64,000 nt of DNA, taken from positions 1 to 64,000 of the forward strand of contig DBHK01000017.1 of assembly GCA_002295635.1 (NCBI GenBank), read 5' to 3'. The DNA comes from UBA830 sp002295635. Its GTDB lineage: Bacteria > Pseudomonadota > Alphaproteobacteria > MPNO01 > UBA830. Below the pieces are notes generated by a model. The model was not told where the DNA came from, ran no database searches, and saw only the letters and a program-made list of their open reading frames with translations. A program made the position numbers and the translations under genes. Positions 1-9,010 of the stretch are shown piece after piece (positions within the stretch are counted from its first letter, which is position 1; every line of letters begins with the position of its first letter).

Positions 1-24
1 CATCTTCATTTCTGCTGCACACAT
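1..24 (-). CDS. 5' end of an unidentified gene cut by the window edge
   Basis: Only the first eight codons lie in the window (ATG at position 24, reading MCAAEMKM). They are supported by a strong ribosome binding site, AAGGAG on the minus strand at about 32-37, seven bases before the ATG, and by an open frame to the window edge. The product cannot be identified. The gene points the same way as the MaoC/CoA-transferase run and may continue that transcription unit after a 298-base gap. Confidence 0.5.
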
Positions 25-322
25 GTCGTTTCTCCTTTTTCCCGTTTTAGCCCCCGCGTTTGTCGGCGGGAGAACGGTATAAAAAGCCGCGTTAGTCGGC
101 GGCAGGACATAGCTAGCCAGATGTGCTGCCCGGCAAGCTGCTCAAGTGCTTGGTTTTGGATGAAGTTTTACAGACATCCTGCGACGCGCTTTAAGTCGCA
201 ATTTCTGGGTCAAGCCACCACGTATCGGGGAATTTATCATCCCCTTCACGCTCCAGAGTTAGGTAATTGTGTAGCCTGAAAATACTTAGATATGCAAGTG
301 ATAGACCTTCAAAGTGACTATT
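25..322. other. Intergenic stretch, nothing recognised
   Basis: This stretch separates the MaoC-like gene from the partial gene at the left edge. It holds the ribosome binding site of the partial gene and an imperfect repeat around 56-110 (two copies of a G-T-C-G-G-C-G-G core), the first of which could pair with the preceding CCCGC. I see no coding frame of credible composition and no RNA gene. Confidence 0.4.
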
Positions 323-787
323 CTATCCCACAGGCCGCCCCGCCATCATTCGAACAGCACGATATTCGATGACTTTGGCGCCGTCCTGGTTAATAACGTT
401 GTTCATTGTGGTAACAATTCCCCTGCCACCCTTGCTAGTTGGCCGCACGGTGAGGACTTCAACTTCTGCATGGATCGTATCCCCGGCGAAAACCGGGCCC
501 AGCACTCTCTTTTCGATTTCCAGCAAAGCAAGGCCGGTTGTCTGCATTGTCGATTGGACTAGAAGCCCCTCTATAAGGGTATAGACTAAAGCTGCCGGTG
601 CTACGCGACCGCCCATAGGACCACCCCCATGATCTCCAAATGTCAGATCCGTAAACAGGGTTTCTACCATACCAGTAACGCCGATAAAATTTACTATATC
701 CGGTTCTGTGACGGTACGGTTCAGTGTTTTAAATTGTTCACCAACTTCAAGATTATCCCAGTAAAGCCCAAGACCGAGGGTTTTCAT
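323..787 (-). CDS. MaoC-like hotdog-fold protein, catalytic motif degenerate
   Basis: A 154-residue single hotdog domain of the MaoC/(R)-enoyl-CoA hydratase type. The N-terminal region matches the usual opening (GLYWDNLEVGEQF) and a GGRVAP.AL segment matches the conserved helix region. In active hydratases the motif is G-D-x-N-P-[LI]-H-x-D; here residues about 37-46 read TGMVETLFTD, so the Asp and His of the catalytic dyad appear replaced by Met and Phe. It lies 17 bases downstream of a CoA-transferase gene on the same strand and is probably co-transcribed with it. It may be a non-hydratase hotdog protein, such as a thioesterase-like or binding protein. Family assignment is firm; activity is uncertain. 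Confidence 0.85.
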   Translation of the reverse strand: MKTLGLGLYWDNLEVGEQFKTLNRTVTEPDIVNFIGVTGMVETLFTDLTFGDHGGGPMGGRVAPAALVYTLIEGLLVQSTMQTTGLALLEIEKRVLGPVFAGDTIHAEVEVLTVRPTSKGGRGIVTTMNNVINQDGAKVIEYRAVRMMAGRPVG

Positions 788-804
788 GCGCCATTCTCCC
801 TAAT

Positions 805-1992
805 CTAATTTATCGCACCGCTAGCCCGCAGACTGTCGATCTCCACAAAATCGTATCCCGCCTCAAGTAAAATCTCGTTGGTGTGTTCGCCAAGCTTCGG
901 TTGTAACCTATTAATTGCTCCCGGCGTTCGGTCAAACTGAATAGGAATATCCGGTATCGTGATCGCCCCCTCTGTCGGGTGATGCTCAGTCCGGAAAAAA
1001 TTGATTGCCTGCAAGTGTGGGTCATCCGGCAAGCTCTCAAGTTCTATTATTTCACCGCAGGGTATTTCTAACCGTGATAACACTTCTAACCATTCGGCGG
1101 TCGTGCGAGTAGAAATGAACTTTGCGGAAAGGCTGTAAACGACTTCGATGTTATCAGCCCGACTTGAGAGGTTATTAAAACGAGGATCATCCTTGAGGTT
1201 TGGCTCTCCAACTTCGGCCCAGAACCTCTCCCACTGTGAATCGGTGTAAGCAAGGAGACAAATATAACCGTCCCTTGTTTTATAGGGTCGGCGGGAAGGC
1301 GCCAGAACCCGGGAATATCCCATTGGGCCCTCTGGAGGTTGAAAGGCGTGTCCAAAAATATGATCGGCCATATTGAAGGCAACCATGGTTTCGAGCATCG
1401 GGATTTCAGCGAATTGACCCTTTCCTGATCGCTCCCGCTCATATAACGCGGCAAGGATTGCGTTCACAGTTACAAGGCCACAGGTCTTGTCGGCCATGAT
1501 GGTCGGCATGTAGCGCGGTTCACCAACCAAACGTGCCATTAGATCCGCGCTGCCGCTCAAGCCCTGAATAACATCGTCATAAGCGGGACGGCCTGAATAG
1601 GGCCCGTCTATTCGGAACCCGTGTACGCCGGCATAGATAATTCTTACGTTTCGATCTAATACGGTAGAATAACCAAACCCAAGTCTCTCGATCGCCTGTG
1701 GTCGAATAGAATGCAGGAATACATCGGCTTCATCGATCAATCGCCAAAGTATCTCTTTTGCCTCCTCCTTCTTCAGATCAAGAACGATTGACCGTTTATT
1801 ACGGTTCAAACCCATGAACAACGCCGACATATCCTCAGACCTCGAAGGACCGGTGTACCGCGTGGTATCCCCGGCGGGCCCTTCAATTTTTATAATATTC
1901 GCACCCATATCACCGAGCGTCTGAGTTGCCAGGGGACCCAAAACTACCGACGTCAGGTCGAGAACGCGAACACCATCGAGTGGACCCGCCAT
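805..1992 (-). CDS. CaiB/BaiF (family III) CoA transferase
   Basis: A 395-residue family III CoA transferase, which moves CoA between carboxylic acids through an aspartyl-CoA thioester. The opening MAGPLDGVRVLDLT, the GDMGANIIKIE segment and the NRNKRSIVLDLK segment are typical. The nucleophilic Asp is most likely Asp-168 in MADKTCGL. Length is normal. Its ATG directly abuts the TGA of the upstream LLM oxidoreductase (TGAATG), so translation is probably coupled. In this setting it would activate an acid made by the flavin enzyme or a downstream hydrolase; the acid cannot be named from sequence. Confidence 0.93.
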   Translation of the reverse strand: MAGPLDGVRVLDLTSVVLGPLATQTLGDMGANIIKIEGPAGDTTRYTGPSRSEDMSALFMGLNRNKRSIVLDLKKEEAKEILWRLIDEADVFLHSIRPQAIERLGFGYSTVLDRNVRIIYAGVHGFRIDGPYSGRPAYDDVIQGLSGSADLMARLVGEPRYMPTIMADKTCGLVTVNAILAALYERERSGKGQFAEIPMLETMVAFNMADHIFGHAFQPPEGPMGYSRVLAPSRRPYKTRDGYICLLAYTDSQWERFWAEVGEPNLKDDPRFNNLSSRADNIEVVYSLSAKFISTRTTAEWLEVLSRLEIPCGEIIELESLPDDPHLQAINFFRTEHHPTEGAITIPDIPIQFDRTPGAINRLQPKLGEHTNEILLEAGYDFVEIDSLRASGAIN

Positions 1993-3048
1993 TCAGATAT
2001 CCCGCACCGCGGGCAGGATCTTATCGCCAAAAACGTGTAATGATTTCATGATTTCATCCTGCGAAAGGGAACCGAAATCGAGAAGAAAAGAAACCTGAGT
2101 GATACCTATACGTCTTAATTCTTCGATCCGCTCTATTACTTGGTCTGGGCCACCCATCACGACGCGGCCGGGAAAATACCGATCAAAAGTTAGCTGTTCC
2201 GTCCCCTTGTCTCTTTGATCGTAACCCTTGTAGGCTTCTGGGTCCGGCGGCTTGCTGGCCGCCTCCTTACCGGCAAGACCATATTCACCCATCGGTCCAT
2301 CCACTATCTCTCTTAACCTGTCGTCATCTTGCTTTTCCATGAAATGCGCATGATAGACACAGCAAACCTCGTGGTGTTCAACATCCCGACCGTATTTAGG
2401 CAGTGCATCTCGGTACCAGGCGATACGTTCAGTCGCAAGTTCGTGATCAACATGATAGGCTACGTAAAGGAGGTTTAAGCCCTGCTCTGCTGTCCACTCA
2501 AAACTCTCTGGAGACATTAGGCAGGCATTCCAGATTTTGGGTTCTTTCTGCAATGTAGGCGGCAGAACGGGCAGGCCCGACATATCCGGCCGAAACTTAC
2601 TTTCGAACTCTAAAGGCATACCGGACCAGGCCTTTTTCACAAGGTCGAGCCCCTCTTTGACGCGATCGCGGCTTTCTTTCATAGGCACACCGAAGGAATC
2701 AAACTCGTCTCTAATGAAACCCCGCCCGACACCGAGATCAAACCGACCATTGGAAAGTTGATCAAGGGTTGCTGCTTGTTCGGCAACCCTGACCGGGTCA
2801 TTCAAAGCCATCACTGTAGCCCCGGTAGCGAGACGTATATTCTGCGTCCTACCCGCCAGGTAACTTAGGAACGCGTAGTTGGCTGACAAAAACCCGCCGT
2901 GGCGAACAAAATGATGTTCCACCATCCAAACGTAATCGATCCCGATATTGTCGGCATACTCGACCTGCTGGACAATATTGTGCATATGCATATTGACGTC
3001 GCGTTGATCCGGAAGGTAGGTGGGAAGGTAAAATAGACCGAACTTCAT
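1993..3048 (-). CDS. LLM-class (luciferase-like) flavin-dependent oxidoreductase
   Basis: A 351-residue TIM-barrel protein of the bacterial luciferase superfamily, which uses reduced FMN or F420 for monooxygenation or related reactions. Supporting segments are the opening MKFGLFYLPTYLP, EHHF near residue 45, the GVGRGFIRDEF loop near 107, and the C-terminal phosphate-site region PGRVVMGGPDQV. It is only distantly related to the tandem LLM pair at 5715-8177. It is first in a run with a CoA transferase and a MaoC-like gene and diverges from a class II aldolase gene across 107 bases. A Baeyer-Villiger-type or alkanal-type monooxygenase is the simplest reading. Confidence 0.9.
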   Translation of the reverse strand: MKFGLFYLPTYLPDQRDVNMHMHNIVQQVEYADNIGIDYVWMVEHHFVRHGGFLSANYAFLSYLAGRTQNIRLATGATVMALNDPVRVAEQAATLDQLSNGRFDLGVGRGFIRDEFDSFGVPMKESRDRVKEGLDLVKKAWSGMPLEFESKFRPDMSGLPVLPPTLQKEPKIWNACLMSPESFEWTAEQGLNLLYVAYHVDHELATERIAWYRDALPKYGRDVEHHEVCCVYHAHFMEKQDDDRLREIVDGPMGEYGLAGKEAASKPPDPEAYKGYDQRDKGTEQLTFDRYFPGRVVMGGPDQVIERIEELRRIGITQVSFLLDFGSLSQDEIMKSLHVFGDKILPAVRDI

Positions 3049-3155
3049 ATTCGATACCTCTACTCATAATATTCCAGACTTTTCTAGTGCACTTCTAACT
3101 AATACAATTCTCTCGTCAGGTAACCAACACTAGAAATTAAAAACAGGAAAAAGCT

Positions 3156-3848
3156 GTGTCAGAGCACGAAAATATCCTTCGCGAAAAATTGAGCATAGCT
3201 TGGCGGTTTTTTTACGGTCGCGGTTTTGTTGATGGTTTTGGGCATATTAGTGCCCGCACTGATGACCCAAACATCGTCCTGATGACGCCGCACGATCTCG
3301 GAAAGGTCTCTCATCCGGAGGACTTTCTTCTCTGTGATCTCGATGGCAACCTGATCGGAAAAAAAGGCAAACTGCCTGGCGAATTACCGATCCATTTAGA
3401 GGTCTTCAAAGCGCGAGCGGACGTCAATTCGGTGGCGCATTTCCATACTCACAATGCTACCAGCTTTTCGATGTCTGAACACAATCTGAAACCCACTTAT
3501 TTCATGGCATCTATTTTCAACAAGGGTATTCCAGTACATCCCGACTCGAGACTAATCATGACTGAGGAGCGCGGCCGGGCCATGGCAGAGACCCTAGGTG
3601 ATTGCCGCGCAATGCTCCTGCGTGCTCACGGCATCGTAGTCACTGGCCCGGACGTCGAGGAGATGACCACTGGGGTCTACTTCATGGAAGACAATGCAAA
3701 ACGCACCGCCATAGCCGCATCTATGGGCGATTACGAAACTCTGGGCGAAGCAGAAATGGATGAAATCTCTGGCGAAATGCTGAAAACACGAGGGCCAATC
3801 GGCCGTGTTTGGGCTCTCGCGGAAATAGAGGCGAAAGAGGCCGACTGA
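3156..3848 (+). CDS. Class II aldolase/adducin family protein
   Basis: A 230-residue zinc-dependent class II aldolase-fold protein related to fuculose-phosphate aldolase and various decarboxylase/aldolase relatives. Candidate metal ligands are HFHTHNA (about residue 95) and the late His in LLRAHGIVV. The GHISAR loop near residue 30 matches the substrate phosphate or acid site. The start is GTG at 3156 with AGGAAA about eight bases upstream. It diverges from the LLM gene at 1993-3048, suggesting a shared control region at 3049-3155. Its likely role is C-C cleavage of a hydroxy acid from the same pathway, which is inference from context. Confidence 0.88.
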   Translation: MSEHENILREKLSIAWRFFYGRGFVDGFGHISARTDDPNIVLMTPHDLGKVSHPEDFLLCDLDGNLIGKKGKLPGELPIHLEVFKARADVNSVAHFHTHNATSFSMSEHNLKPTYFMASIFNKGIPVHPDSRLIMTEERGRAMAETLGDCRAMLLRAHGIVVTGPDVEEMTTGVYFMEDNAKRTAIAASMGDYETLGEAEMDEISGEMLKTRGPIGRVWALAEIEAKEAD

Positions 3849-3899
3849 CCGCTGCTGACTTGGAAAGTTAGAGCAGAATGCCCAAAAATACTCCTACAG

Positions 3900-4826
3900 T
3901 CAGGCAGCTCGAGCTCTCATAACCTCCTGATGTGCGTTTTCAAACAGGTAGGTCCCCTGCAGATATTCTCGCATGGCTGCCTTATCACCGTCGGAAACAG
4001 GTTTAAAGGGTGGGTAAGGATCCCCCAATGGCATGCCAACTACTTCCATCGCTGCTTTAAGTGCTGGTGCTAAACCGTACGACATCCAGCGCGCGGGCCA
4101 AAGTGCGAATTGTCTCTGCAAACGGGCCGCTTCGGTATGATCGCCGGCATTAAATGCATTTATGATCGCATTAGCGATATATGCGCCGGGTGGTGGCATT
4201 GTCGCACCGGATCCCCCTAGCTGGATCGACGCTAGTAGCATTTGCATGGTGGTGAAATATTGCGCATGCCCTCCGTGATCGATCTCTTCGATAAGGCGGG
4301 ATACACGTGCCAGATCCCGGGAACTCTCTTTTACGTATTTGACGCGATCCAACTTCGCGAGCTCTAACGCCCAGAATGGATTGACTTCTGCACCCGGCCC
4401 CGGATTGAGATATAGCATGATTGGCAGGTCGGTCTCATCCGAGATCGCCTCATAATAAGATATCAGGTCATCAAGCGTCGGTGCTCCCCCGAAGGGCCGC
4501 AAAGGAGCAAGGATCTGCAGGGCGTGAGCTTCTAGATCCTGGGCCATTTGAGACAACTCGATCGCTGTCTTGACGTTCGCATGGGATACTCCGACGACAG
4601 CGGGCACCCGCCCGTCGACGAATTCAACCGTCCGACGAATTAGTTCGCAGCGATCTTCGAAAGATAGAAAATGGTATTCAGTAGTTTCGACACCAGCGGC
4701 TGATACCATCATCGCGCCACAGTCCTCGATTATGTAATCCACTTCATGCTCAAGAACGTCAAAATCAACATTGAGATCTTTGTTGAAAGGGGTAAGTGGG
4801 GGAACAACTAACCCTGGGGTCTTCAT
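3900..4826 (-). CDS. DapA-like (dihydrodipicolinate synthase family) aldolase
   Basis: A 308-residue class I aldolase or lyase of the DapA/N-acetylneuraminate lyase superfamily. The Schiff-base Lys is in VKYVKESSRD and the supporting Tyr is in MLYLNPGPG. I chose the ATG at 4826 because GGAGAG lies a few bases upstream and the protein then opens MKTPGLVVPPLTPF as in relatives; a longer frame to 4934 adds 36 unlikely residues. It is last in the minus-strand run 9850-3900, 114 bases after the SDR. It is probably not biosynthetic DapA, given the catabolic neighbours. Members such as hydratase-aldolases of aromatic degradation are possible, but the substrate is unknown. Confidence 0.88.
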   Translation of the reverse strand: MKTPGLVVPPLTPFNKDLNVDFDVLEHEVDYIIEDCGAMMVSAAGVETTEYHFLSFEDRCELIRRTVEFVDGRVPAVVGVSHANVKTAIELSQMAQDLEAHALQILAPLRPFGGAPTLDDLISYYEAISDETDLPIMLYLNPGPGAEVNPFWALELAKLDRVKYVKESSRDLARVSRLIEEIDHGGHAQYFTTMQMLLASIQLGGSGATMPPPGAYIANAIINAFNAGDHTEAARLQRQFALWPARWMSYGLAPALKAAMEVVGMPLGDPYPPFKPVSDGDKAAMREYLQGTYLFENAHQEVMRARAA

Positions 4827-4940
4827 TGGACAGCTCTCCAAAAAATGATTTCCAGAAAAATCTGAATACTCTGCTCGGAGCATCCTACCATCCTGTATTA
4901 CAATTCCAAATATACCCGTCTGGACAGCCCCCAAGGTATT

Positions 4941-5714
4941 TCAGTGAATGGTTTGTCCCCCATCAACAACGATCGAGGCACCGTGCACATAGGACGCTGC
5001 ATCAGACGCCAGAAAAGCTATGACATTGGCGATCTCGTCGCACTCGGCTAACCGGTTTAGCAGTGCGAGCTCCTCAACGATTTTTCCATCCACCATACCA
5101 GAGTCGATATATTGTTTTACCCTTGGCGATAGCGTTGCTCCGGGACAGACCCCGTTTACCCTTATATTCTCATGCCCATAATCCACAGCTAGTTGCCGGG
5201 TCAGAGACAAAACACCCCCTTTAGCCGCGCAGTAGACCGGCATTTCGGGATGCCCGATAATGCCGAAAGTCGACGCAACATTAATTATCGACCCCCCTCC
5301 CCGCGCCTTACGCAGCATAGGGAGAAATGCTTTACACATATAGAAAACACTCGACAGGTCGATACCGATTATTCGGTGCCAGTCATCTTCTTCCAGTTCT
5401 TCGAGCTTTTTGACAAAATTAGTGCCCGCATTGTTAACAATCGATTTAACATGGCCGTGATGTTTCTTTACTGAGGCTGCTAGTGCGTCGACCTCCGCTT
5501 TTATCGATACGTCTACGACATGTCCTTCACAGGCAGCACCAGCATCGGCTAACAGTTTTTCAGTCTGATGAACATTTTCTTCGGTCTTGCTGACAATAAT
5601 TACCAGCGCCCCAAGTTCCGCCAGGACCTCGCAGGTGGATCGACCAATACCCTGCCCGCCTCCAGTAACAAGGACTGGCGCGCCGTCGAACTGGAGGCTT
5701 TCCAACATTTTCAT
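4941..5714 (-). CDS. SDR-family NAD(P)-dependent oxidoreductase
   Basis: A 257-residue classical short-chain dehydrogenase/reductase. The cofactor motif TGGGQGIG is at about residues 17-24, NNAG near 93, the catalytic Ser lies in INVASTFG and the Tyr/Lys pair in YCAAKGG. The C-terminal VVDGGQTIH ending is typical. Its ATG abuts the TAG of the upstream LLM gene (TAGATG), so the genes are translationally linked. It would oxidise an alcohol or reduce a ketone intermediate of the island pathway. Confidence 0.92.
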   Translation of the reverse strand: MKMLESLQFDGAPVLVTGGGQGIGRSTCEVLAELGALVIIVSKTEENVHQTEKLLADAGAACEGHVVDVSIKAEVDALAASVKKHHGHVKSIVNNAGTNFVKKLEELEEDDWHRIIGIDLSSVFYMCKAFLPMLRKARGGGSIINVASTFGIIGHPEMPVYCAAKGGVLSLTRQLAVDYGHENIRVNGVCPGATLSPRVKQYIDSGMVDGKIVEELALLNRLAECDEIANVIAFLASDAASYVHGASIVVDGGQTIH

Positions 5715-6905
5715 CTACTCCGCTGCTATCGCGGGCTCGAACCCCGCATAGTTATTTTCATCTAGTGTCTGTAATTCAGGAACTACCTCGGTAGCAAGTA
5801 GACGTATGTTCTTTTCTGTGAGGTTCGCCGGCAATGTTCCAAACTGAGGCATGACCAAAACATGCCCAAACCCTGCCTGCCGATGCCGCTCTATGAGCAT
5901 TCTGCGGACGGTGTCAGGGCTTCCGACCACTATAACGCCACGTTCCATCAAATCGCTGACCTTCTGTCCGCCGCGAAGGGCTGCTTTGTGGGCAAATATT
6001 TTTTTCATTGAAGATGTGGTCATGTAACCCGGCGGCACAAACATAGACTGAGATATTTTCGGTAAAAACGTATTAAACAGCGATTCAATATGGGGGCGAA
6101 CCTCCTCAACCGCTCTCTCGTCAGTCTCGGCACAGTATACCGGAACGCTCCACGCTATCTGGCTGGAAGAGGCTGTATAACCATATTTCTCCTCAGCGAC
6201 GGATCGATACAGATTTAAATATCTCAGAACACTATCAAAGGCCGAATAGGCTTGTAAGTAGGTGTATTTTCGATCGGGATGCGCCGCCCATACTATAGTC
6301 TCTGTAGACCCCTGAGACGGACACCAAATTGGCGGATGGGGAGCCTGATAAGGACGTGGCCACATGTTCACGTATTCCAAGTGATAGTGCTTTCCCTCAA
6401 ATGCAAAAGGCCCGGTTTCAGTCCAAGCTCGGATTACGAGATCATGAGCCTCCATGTGGCGTTCCAACGAAAATGCTGGATTCACGCCCATCGAAAAATA
6501 TTCGCAGCCGACACCTCGGACCATACCAGTGATAAGCCGACCGCCGGTTATATTGTCTATCATCGCATGCTCTTCCGCGAGAGTGAGGGGGTGCTCCCGG
6601 AGCGCAAACGCGTTACCGAGAATAGCGATCTTACAGTTTCCCGTTTTTCGAGCTAGCGCGGCGGCCATCACTACGGGCGATGGCATCAATCCATAGGCAT
6701 TTTGATGGTGCTCATTAACACTCACTCCATCGAAACCCAGTTCCGCGGCTAATTCCAATTCGTCTAGATAACGGTTGTACAAGTCATGGCCGACCTTTGG
6801 ATCAAAATAGCTATTCGGTAGCTTGAGCCATACGGAGCTGTATTCCTCGGCATAGGACATGTCGAGGGCGCCATATGGCATCAAGTGAAATGCAAATACC
6901 TTCAT
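5715..6905 (-). CDS. LLM-class flavin oxidoreductase, tandem copy 1
   Basis: A 396-residue luciferase-like monooxygenase. The conserved NEHHQNAYG segment near residue 63, the ALREHPLTLAEE segment, the GGRLITG strand and the C-terminal GVIVVGSPDTV phosphate region all fit the family. It is nearly collinear with the neighbour at 6987-8177: same length, mostly identical through the first two thirds, and ending in the same GFEP-plus-AAE tail. This marks a tandem duplication or two-component pair. AGGA lies eight bases before the ATG. Two diverged homologous chains resemble the LuxA/LuxB arrangement, but duplication for different substrates is equally possible. Confidence 0.93.
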   Translation of the reverse strand: MKVFAFHLMPYGALDMSYAEEYSSVWLKLPNSYFDPKVGHDLYNRYLDELELAAELGFDGVSVNEHHQNAYGLMPSPVVMAAALARKTGNCKIAILGNAFALREHPLTLAEEHAMIDNITGGRLITGMVRGVGCEYFSMGVNPAFSLERHMEAHDLVIRAWTETGPFAFEGKHYHLEYVNMWPRPYQAPHPPIWCPSQGSTETIVWAAHPDRKYTYLQAYSAFDSVLRYLNLYRSVAEEKYGYTASSSQIAWSVPVYCAETDERAVEEVRPHIESLFNTFLPKISQSMFVPPGYMTTSSMKKIFAHKAALRGGQKVSDLMERGVIVVGSPDTVRRMLIERHRQAGFGHVLVMPQFGTLPANLTEKNIRLLATEVVPELQTLDENNYAGFEPAIAAE

Positions 6906-6986
6906 GCAACAGATTCCTATGAAAGAGGTGCGTCACCAACAGCGATTATGTACTCATCCAGAATTATGCGGCACAAATGCCCAAAT

Positions 6987-8177
6987 CTATTCGGCGGCCA
7001 CCTGTGTCGGTTCAAAACCTCGATATTCCTTTTCTCCAAGCGGTTGAATCGCCGGAAGCACTTCTTCCGAGAATAGCCGGATGTTCCGTTCAGTCTTATC
7101 AGCGGGCAAGGTCCCAAAGTGAAGCAGTGCAACGAAGGTGCCAAAACCCAGAACTTTATGGCATTCGATTATCTTTTTACGCACAGTTTCCGGGCTGCCG
7201 ACAAGGATTACGCCATTTTCAATCAGGGTTTCCATTTTCGCGCCGCCAGTGATGTTGCGCTTGTGAGCCGCGACCCGCTTATAGGACTCAACCGACATAT
7301 ATCCCGGCGGGAAAAGCTGCTCGAACGGCAGGTACAAGAATTTGTTGAATAGAGCTTCCATGTGTTCTGTCGCTTCTTCCACAGCCTGTTCGTCGGTGTC
7401 GGCAATATAGACAGGGGCAGTCCACCCGATTTGGTCAGAGGAAGCCTCGTATCCGTATTGCGAAGCCGCCACCTGGCGATACTGATCCAGGAATTTGCAA
7501 ACATTGGAAAACGGGCTGTAATTCTGGGTGTAGACATATTTGCGTTCGGGATGCGCAGCCCATTCGATTGTTTCGGTCGAGCCAAGCGACGGGCACCATA
7601 TCGGCGGGTGTGGCTCCTGGTAGGGACGTGGCCACATATTCACATACTCAAAGTGGTAGTGCTTGCCCTCAAAAGCGAAGGGTCCGGTTTCTGTCCAGGC
7701 GCGAATGACGAGATCATGCGCCTCCATGTGTCGCTCGTGACTGAAAGTTGGGTTCGCCGCTAGCGAATAGAATTCCGCGCCGATGCCGCGCACAAAACCG
7801 GTAATCAGTCTCCCACCGGTGATACAGTCAATCATTGCATGCTCTTCCGCGAGCGTCAGCGGATGTTCCCGCAGCGCAAAGGCATTGCCCAGAATGGCGA
7901 GTTTACAGTTTTCGGTTCTCCGGGCAAGCGATGACGCCATTACAACGGGAGACGGCATCAGACCATAGGCGTTCTGGTGGTGTTCGTTAACCGCTACGCC
8001 ATCGAAGCCAACCTCCGCAGCGAACTCCAACTCGTCCAGATAACGATTGTACAGCTCGTGACCCACCTTGGGGTCGTACAATGAATTTGGCAGCGTGATC
8101 CACGCTGACGGGTGCTTGTCACGTTCAACCATATCGAGCGATGCGTAGGGCATCAAATGGAACATAAATGCCTTCAT
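6987..8177 (-). CDS. LLM-class flavin oxidoreductase, tandem copy 2
   Basis: This is the paralogue of the gene immediately downstream, also 396 residues and with the same landmarks (NEHHQNAYG, ALREHPLTLAEE, GGRLITGFVRG, GVILVGSPETV). The two copies differ most around residues 225-330, the part of luciferase-like barrels that commonly shapes substrate entry, while the flavin-binding segments are kept. A G-rich ribosome binding site precedes the ATG. It sits between the alpha/beta hydrolase and copy 1, with an 81-base gap between copies. No dedicated flavin reductase gene is visible, so reduced flavin must come from elsewhere. Confidence 0.93.
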   Translation of the reverse strand: MKAFMFHLMPYASLDMVERDKHPSAWITLPNSLYDPKVGHELYNRYLDELEFAAEVGFDGVAVNEHHQNAYGLMPSPVVMASSLARRTENCKLAILGNAFALREHPLTLAEEHAMIDCITGGRLITGFVRGIGAEFYSLAANPTFSHERHMEAHDLVIRAWTETGPFAFEGKHYHFEYVNMWPRPYQEPHPPIWCPSLGSTETIEWAAHPERKYVYTQNYSPFSNVCKFLDQYRQVAASQYGYEASSDQIGWTAPVYIADTDEQAVEEATEHMEALFNKFLYLPFEQLFPPGYMSVESYKRVAAHKRNITGGAKMETLIENGVILVGSPETVRKKIIECHKVLGFGTFVALLHFGTLPADKTERNIRLFSEEVLPAIQPLGEKEYRGFEPTQVAAE

Positions 8178-8211
8178 CGTTTTCCCCCCGTCAAAGGGTG
8201 GTCTCTATTGA

Positions 8212-8997
8212 TCAAGCCGCATTCGCTTGTAGGAAACCTGAAACGGCATCAACAAAGGGTCCAGACTGCTCTACGTGCGGCAAGTGACCGGCCTCTTCGA
8301 TCATGGTCACCTTTGATCCTGCAATAATCTTGCCGAACTCATCGGCATAGACCGGGTCGACGATCTTGTCGGTATCACCCCAAATAACATGGGTCGGCAA
8401 CGTGATACGGTGCAACCACTTGCGTAAATTCGGGTTGAAAAGGCGCGGTTGCCAGCCTAGCCGGGCGGTAGCCACCCGGTTGCGGATTTGGATGTCAACC
8501 TGCTCCTCGGTCAGCTCCATATTCAGGATGTTGTCCGCGAAGGATTGGTCGACGAAGATTGCCCGCACCAAATCGTCGGGGTCCATCATAAAGATATCGG
8601 CTATGGGTTTGCCCGCGATCCGAATGCCGGCGGAACCAACTAAGGTCAGGCTTTTTAGCCGTGTGCAGTTGCGCACCGCTATTTCCATTGCCAGCCAGCC
8701 TCCCAGGGAGTTACCAACCAAGTGGACCCCGTCTAGGTCCATATGATCCAAGAAATCTAGATAGAACATCGCAAGATCATCCATGTTATCCAGCCACTCG
8801 GGTTCATCCGACAGGCCGTAGGTCGGATGGTCCGGCACCATTAAATCATGAGATTCAGAGAGGGATTGAAAAGTCGGGATCCAACCCGCAACACCACTGG
8901 CACCGTGCAGGAAAAGCATCGGTTCGCCCGATCCGCCTTGGCGCAGATGAACTTCGGTTCCCCTAATATCGATTTTACTTTCGGTGCAGTCTGCCAT
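8212..8997 (-). CDS. Alpha/beta hydrolase, MhpC/BphD-like
   Basis: A 261-residue alpha/beta hydrolase. The oxyanion region reads LFLHGASG, the nucleophile elbow VGNSLGG, the acid WGDTDKIVDP and the His EAGHLPHVE, giving a complete Ser-Asp-His triad. The GNS(L/M)GG elbow is common in C-C bond hydrolases of meta-cleavage pathways. I start at ATG 8997, preceded by GGAGAAAA; the frame continues upstream into the hydratase/lyase gene but those 76 residues look unreal. It follows that gene by 13 bases in the same run. A lactonase or esterase acting on a Baeyer-Villiger product is an alternative. Confidence 0.9.
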   Translation of the reverse strand: MADCTESKIDIRGTEVHLRQGGSGEPMLFLHGASGVAGWIPTFQSLSESHDLMVPDHPTYGLSDEPEWLDNMDDLAMFYLDFLDHMDLDGVHLVGNSLGGWLAMEIAVRNCTRLKSLTLVGSAGIRIAGKPIADIFMMDPDDLVRAIFVDQSFADNILNMELTEEQVDIQIRNRVATARLGWQPRLFNPNLRKWLHRITLPTHVIWGDTDKIVDPVYADEFGKIIAGSKVTMIEEAGHLPHVEQSGPFVDAVSGFLQANAA

Positions 8998-9010
8998 CCG
9001 GTTTTCTCCG

